A DNA stretch of 6,360 nucleotides from Pelotomaculum sp. UBA5255 (GTDB lineage: Bacteria > Bacillota > Desulfotomaculia > Desulfotomaculales > Pelotomaculaceae): assembly GCA_002408725.1 (NCBI GenBank), contig DHTR01000048.1, positions 11,890-18,249 on the forward strand, in the 5' to 3' direction. The position numbers and the translations under genes were made by a program. The notes beneath the pieces were generated by a model, which saw only the letters and a program-made list of their open reading frames with translations, searched no databases and was not told the DNA's origin. Of the stretch, positions 4,811-6,360 are shown one piece after another. Position 1 is the first letter of the stretch. Each line of letters opens with the position of its first letter.

Positions 4811-5728
4811 TTGGAATATGTAGTCACCACCCGGGATCTTACCAGGACTTTCGGCTCTTTTACCGCCGTCAATAAACTCAGCATCAAAATCAAGCGGGGG
4901 GAAATATACGGCTTTCTAGGTCCCAATGGCTCCGGAAAAACGACGACCATCCGGATGCTTTGCGGCATTCTTGCGCCCACATCGGGTTCAGGCACCGTGC
5001 TCGGCCATGATTTGGTCCGGGGGGCGGAAAAAATTAAGCAGAAAATCGGCTATATGTCCCAGAAATTCAGCCTGTATGATGACCTTACGGCTTTTGAGAA
5101 CCTGGAGTTTTACGCGGGGATGTACAGCATTCCCTATCGCGAGCGGAAAAACCGGATAGCAGAAATGTTGGAACTGTCTCTCCTGGAGGGAAAAGAGAGG
5201 GAACTTGTTGCAAATTTGAGCGGGGGTTTTAAACAGCGGCTGGCAATGGCTTGCGCGCTCATTTCCCGGCCGGCCATCCTGTTTCTGGACGAACCCACCA
5301 GCGGGACCAGCCCGGTTAGCAGGCGCATGTTCTTTCAAATCATCCAAAGACTGGCCAACGAGGGGGTCACGGTCATGGTTACCACCCACTTTATGGACGA
5401 GGCGGAGCGGTGTTACAACATTGCTTTCATTTCCGAGGGAATGCTGATTGCCAACGATACGCCCGACAACCTGAAAAACAACGTGATCGAGGGGTGTTTG
5501 GTGGAGGTTGATCTTCCGGGTGCCCTGCAGAGAACGGGTGATCTTGAAAAGCTTCCCTACGTGAAGGAGTGCTCCATTCATGGTCCCCTCCTGCATGTTC
5601 TGCTGGAATCGGAAAGAGATTTGGATGCGCTCAACCGGTTCACGGGGGTTGCGGCGACAATCATCCGGCCCTCCCTGGAAGACGTATTCATTTCCCTGGC
5701 TAAAAAGGCGAAAAGGCGGGTGACTTAG
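4811..5728 (+). CDS. ABC exporter ATP-binding protein, YbhF C-half-like, D-loop Asp missing
   Basis: This 305-residue ABC-2 class ATPase starts with TTG immediately after the TAA of the previous gene. Walker A is GPNGSGKT (37-44), the Q-loop YMSQ (Gln84), the signature LSGGF (136-140), Walker B ILFLDEPT with Asp160 and Glu161, and the H-loop TTHFMDEAE with His193; all are intact. The D-loop reads SGTSP instead of the usual SG-V/L-DP, so its aspartate is Ser167. FKQRLAMACAL and VTVMVTTHFMDEAE closely resemble the C-terminal half of E. coli YbhF. The C-terminal part ends in RPSLEDVFISLAKK, typical of the DrrA/YbhF group. It most likely forms a heterodimer with the upstream ATPase on one or two ABC-2 permeases. 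The stop TAG is directly followed by the permease start. Export substrate is unknown; drug or cation/toxicant efflux is usual for the family. Confidence 0.9.
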   Translation: MEYVVTTRDLTRTFGSFTAVNKLSIKIKRGEIYGFLGPNGSGKTTTIRMLCGILAPTSGSGTVLGHDLVRGAEKIKQKIGYMSQKFSLYDDLTAFENLEFYAGMYSIPYRERKNRIAEMLELSLLEGKERELVANLSGGFKQRLAMACALISRPAILFLDEPTSGTSPVSRRMFFQIIQRLANEGVTVMVTTHFMDEAERCYNIAFISEGMLIANDTPDNLKNNVIEGCLVEVDLPGALQRTGDLEKLPYVKECSIHGPLLHVLLESERDLDALNRFTGVAATIIRPSLEDVFISLAKKAKRRVT

Positions 5729-6360
5729 GTGAGCAGGATCCTGGCAATTCTGAAAAAAGAGTTTTTACAAATGATGCGGGACAGGTTGACTTTGGCCATG
5801 GTCTTCATGCTTCCCCTGGTGCAGCTGATCTTATTTGGCTACGCCATTCAAACCGAGGTGAAAAACATTCCCACCGCTGTTTTTGACCAGTCCCTGTCTG
5901 CTGAAAGCAGAGACCTCCTGGAGACCTTCACAGCTTCAGGTTATTTTGATGTTGCTTATGCGGCAAAAGGGTACAGCGAGATAACAGAACTGATTGACAG
6001 CGGAAAAGCCAAAGTGGGAATCATTTTCCCGGCGGATTTCGACCAGAACTTGAGAAGGGGTGAATCAGCGCCTGTTCAGGTCTTGGTGGACGCAACCGAC
6101 AATATGGTGGCGAATTCCGCCATAGCCATTGCCAATTCCATTGGGCTACTGAAATCCCAAGAGATCCTGATTCAGAAAACCAGGATCCAGGAAATGCCCT
6201 ACGATATCAGGGTGCGCCCCTGGTATAATCCCGACGGAATTACGGCATTTTTCATGGTACCCGCAATTCTGGGGATTATCGTAACCATGACCATGGTGAT
6301 GATGACCTCCATGGCAATTGTCAGGGAGCGCGAAAGGGGCACCCTGGAACAGTTGATGGT
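5729..6360 (+). CDS. ABC-2 type permease, YbhS-like (3' end outside window)
   Basis: An open frame begins with GTG directly after the preceding TAG and continues past the right edge; 210 residues are visible. GGCGGGTG at 5715-5722 is a usable ribosome binding site 6 nt upstream. The N-terminus (MSRILAILKKEFLQMMRDR) is the amphipathic KE..Q..RD element of ABC-2 permeases. A first membrane helix follows (about 21-40, ending in FGYAI), then a large external domain (about 42-165) with VFDQSLS, GKAKVGIIFPADF and DATDN. Next come PWYNPDG at about 164-170, a second membrane segment (about 174-197), and the EREGTLE-like coupling motif (RERERGTLEQLM, 199-210). The full protein should be about 370-380 residues with six helices. 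It would form the membrane pore with a second, YbhR-like permease expected just downstream. The substrate cannot be told from this part. Confidence 0.9.
   Translation, partial: MSRILAILKKEFLQMMRDRLTLAMVFMLPLVQLILFGYAIQTEVKNIPTAVFDQSLSAESRDLLETFTASGYFDVAYAAKGYSEITELIDSGKAKVGIIFPADFDQNLRRGESAPVQVLVDATDNMVANSAIAIANSIGLLKSQEILIQKTRIQEMPYDIRVRPWYNPDGITAFFMVPAILGIIVTMTMVMMTSMAIVRERERGTLEQLM

Noticed and set aside
4988..5596. Long minus-strand open frame of about 200 codons opposite the second ATPase
   Set aside because: It is an antisense shadow of a strongly conserved gene; its translation shows no recognisable domain and no suitable ribosome binding site was noted.

Overview
The window looks like chromosomal DNA of a moderately GC-rich, low-redundancy Gram-positive, probably a clostridial Firmicute of the Peptococcaceae/Desulfotomaculum/Pelotomaculum kind. 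That placement is inference. It rests on strong AGGAGG-type ribosome binding sites, frequent GTG and TTG starts, AT-rich intergenic DNA with a good SigA-type promoter, and the protein families present. No rRNA, tRNA, CRISPR array, insertion sequence or integrase was seen.

Left part (1-2191, + strand): a perfect 22-bp palindrome at the very edge, about 195 bp of leader without a convincing promoter, then two tightly spaced genes for the alpha and beta subunits of a thiamine-diphosphate 2-oxoacid/acetoin dehydrogenase E1. No E2 or E3 gene follows, and the alpha subunit has GNG where the family has the metal-binding GDG.

Middle (2188-2852): a convergent gene for a signal peptidase II (LspA)-like membrane protein shares its stop codon bases with the end of the beta-subunit gene. 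One of the two catalytic aspartates is replaced by serine. Between this gene and the next, divergent operon lies a compact control region. It holds a perfect 15-bp-arm inverted repeat followed on the + strand by a T-rich run, a good -35/-10 promoter, and a perfect 21-bp-arm inverted repeat. Each arm of the latter is itself a TTTAC-N5-GTAAA dyad, which looks like a pair of repressor operators over the transcription start.

Right part (2873-6360, + strand): a four-gene, probably co-transcribed export system. It has a HlyD/YbhG-type membrane fusion protein, two ABC ATPases that correspond to the two halves of the E. coli YbhF protein, and an ABC-2 type permease (YbhS-like) that runs off the window. 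The last three genes are joined with little or no spacing. The two ATPases are complementary in their defects: the first lacks the H-loop histidine and the second lacks the D-loop aspartate. This suggests a heterodimer with one normal and one degenerate ATP site. A second permease gene (YbhR-like) and perhaps a TetR-family regulator would be expected beyond the right edge.

Nothing here is a clearly new system. The most interesting points are the asymmetric ATPase pair, the paired operators, the catalytically altered LspA-like protein, the altered GDG motif in E1 alpha, and the possible antisense read-through of the aco mRNA across the LspA-like gene.
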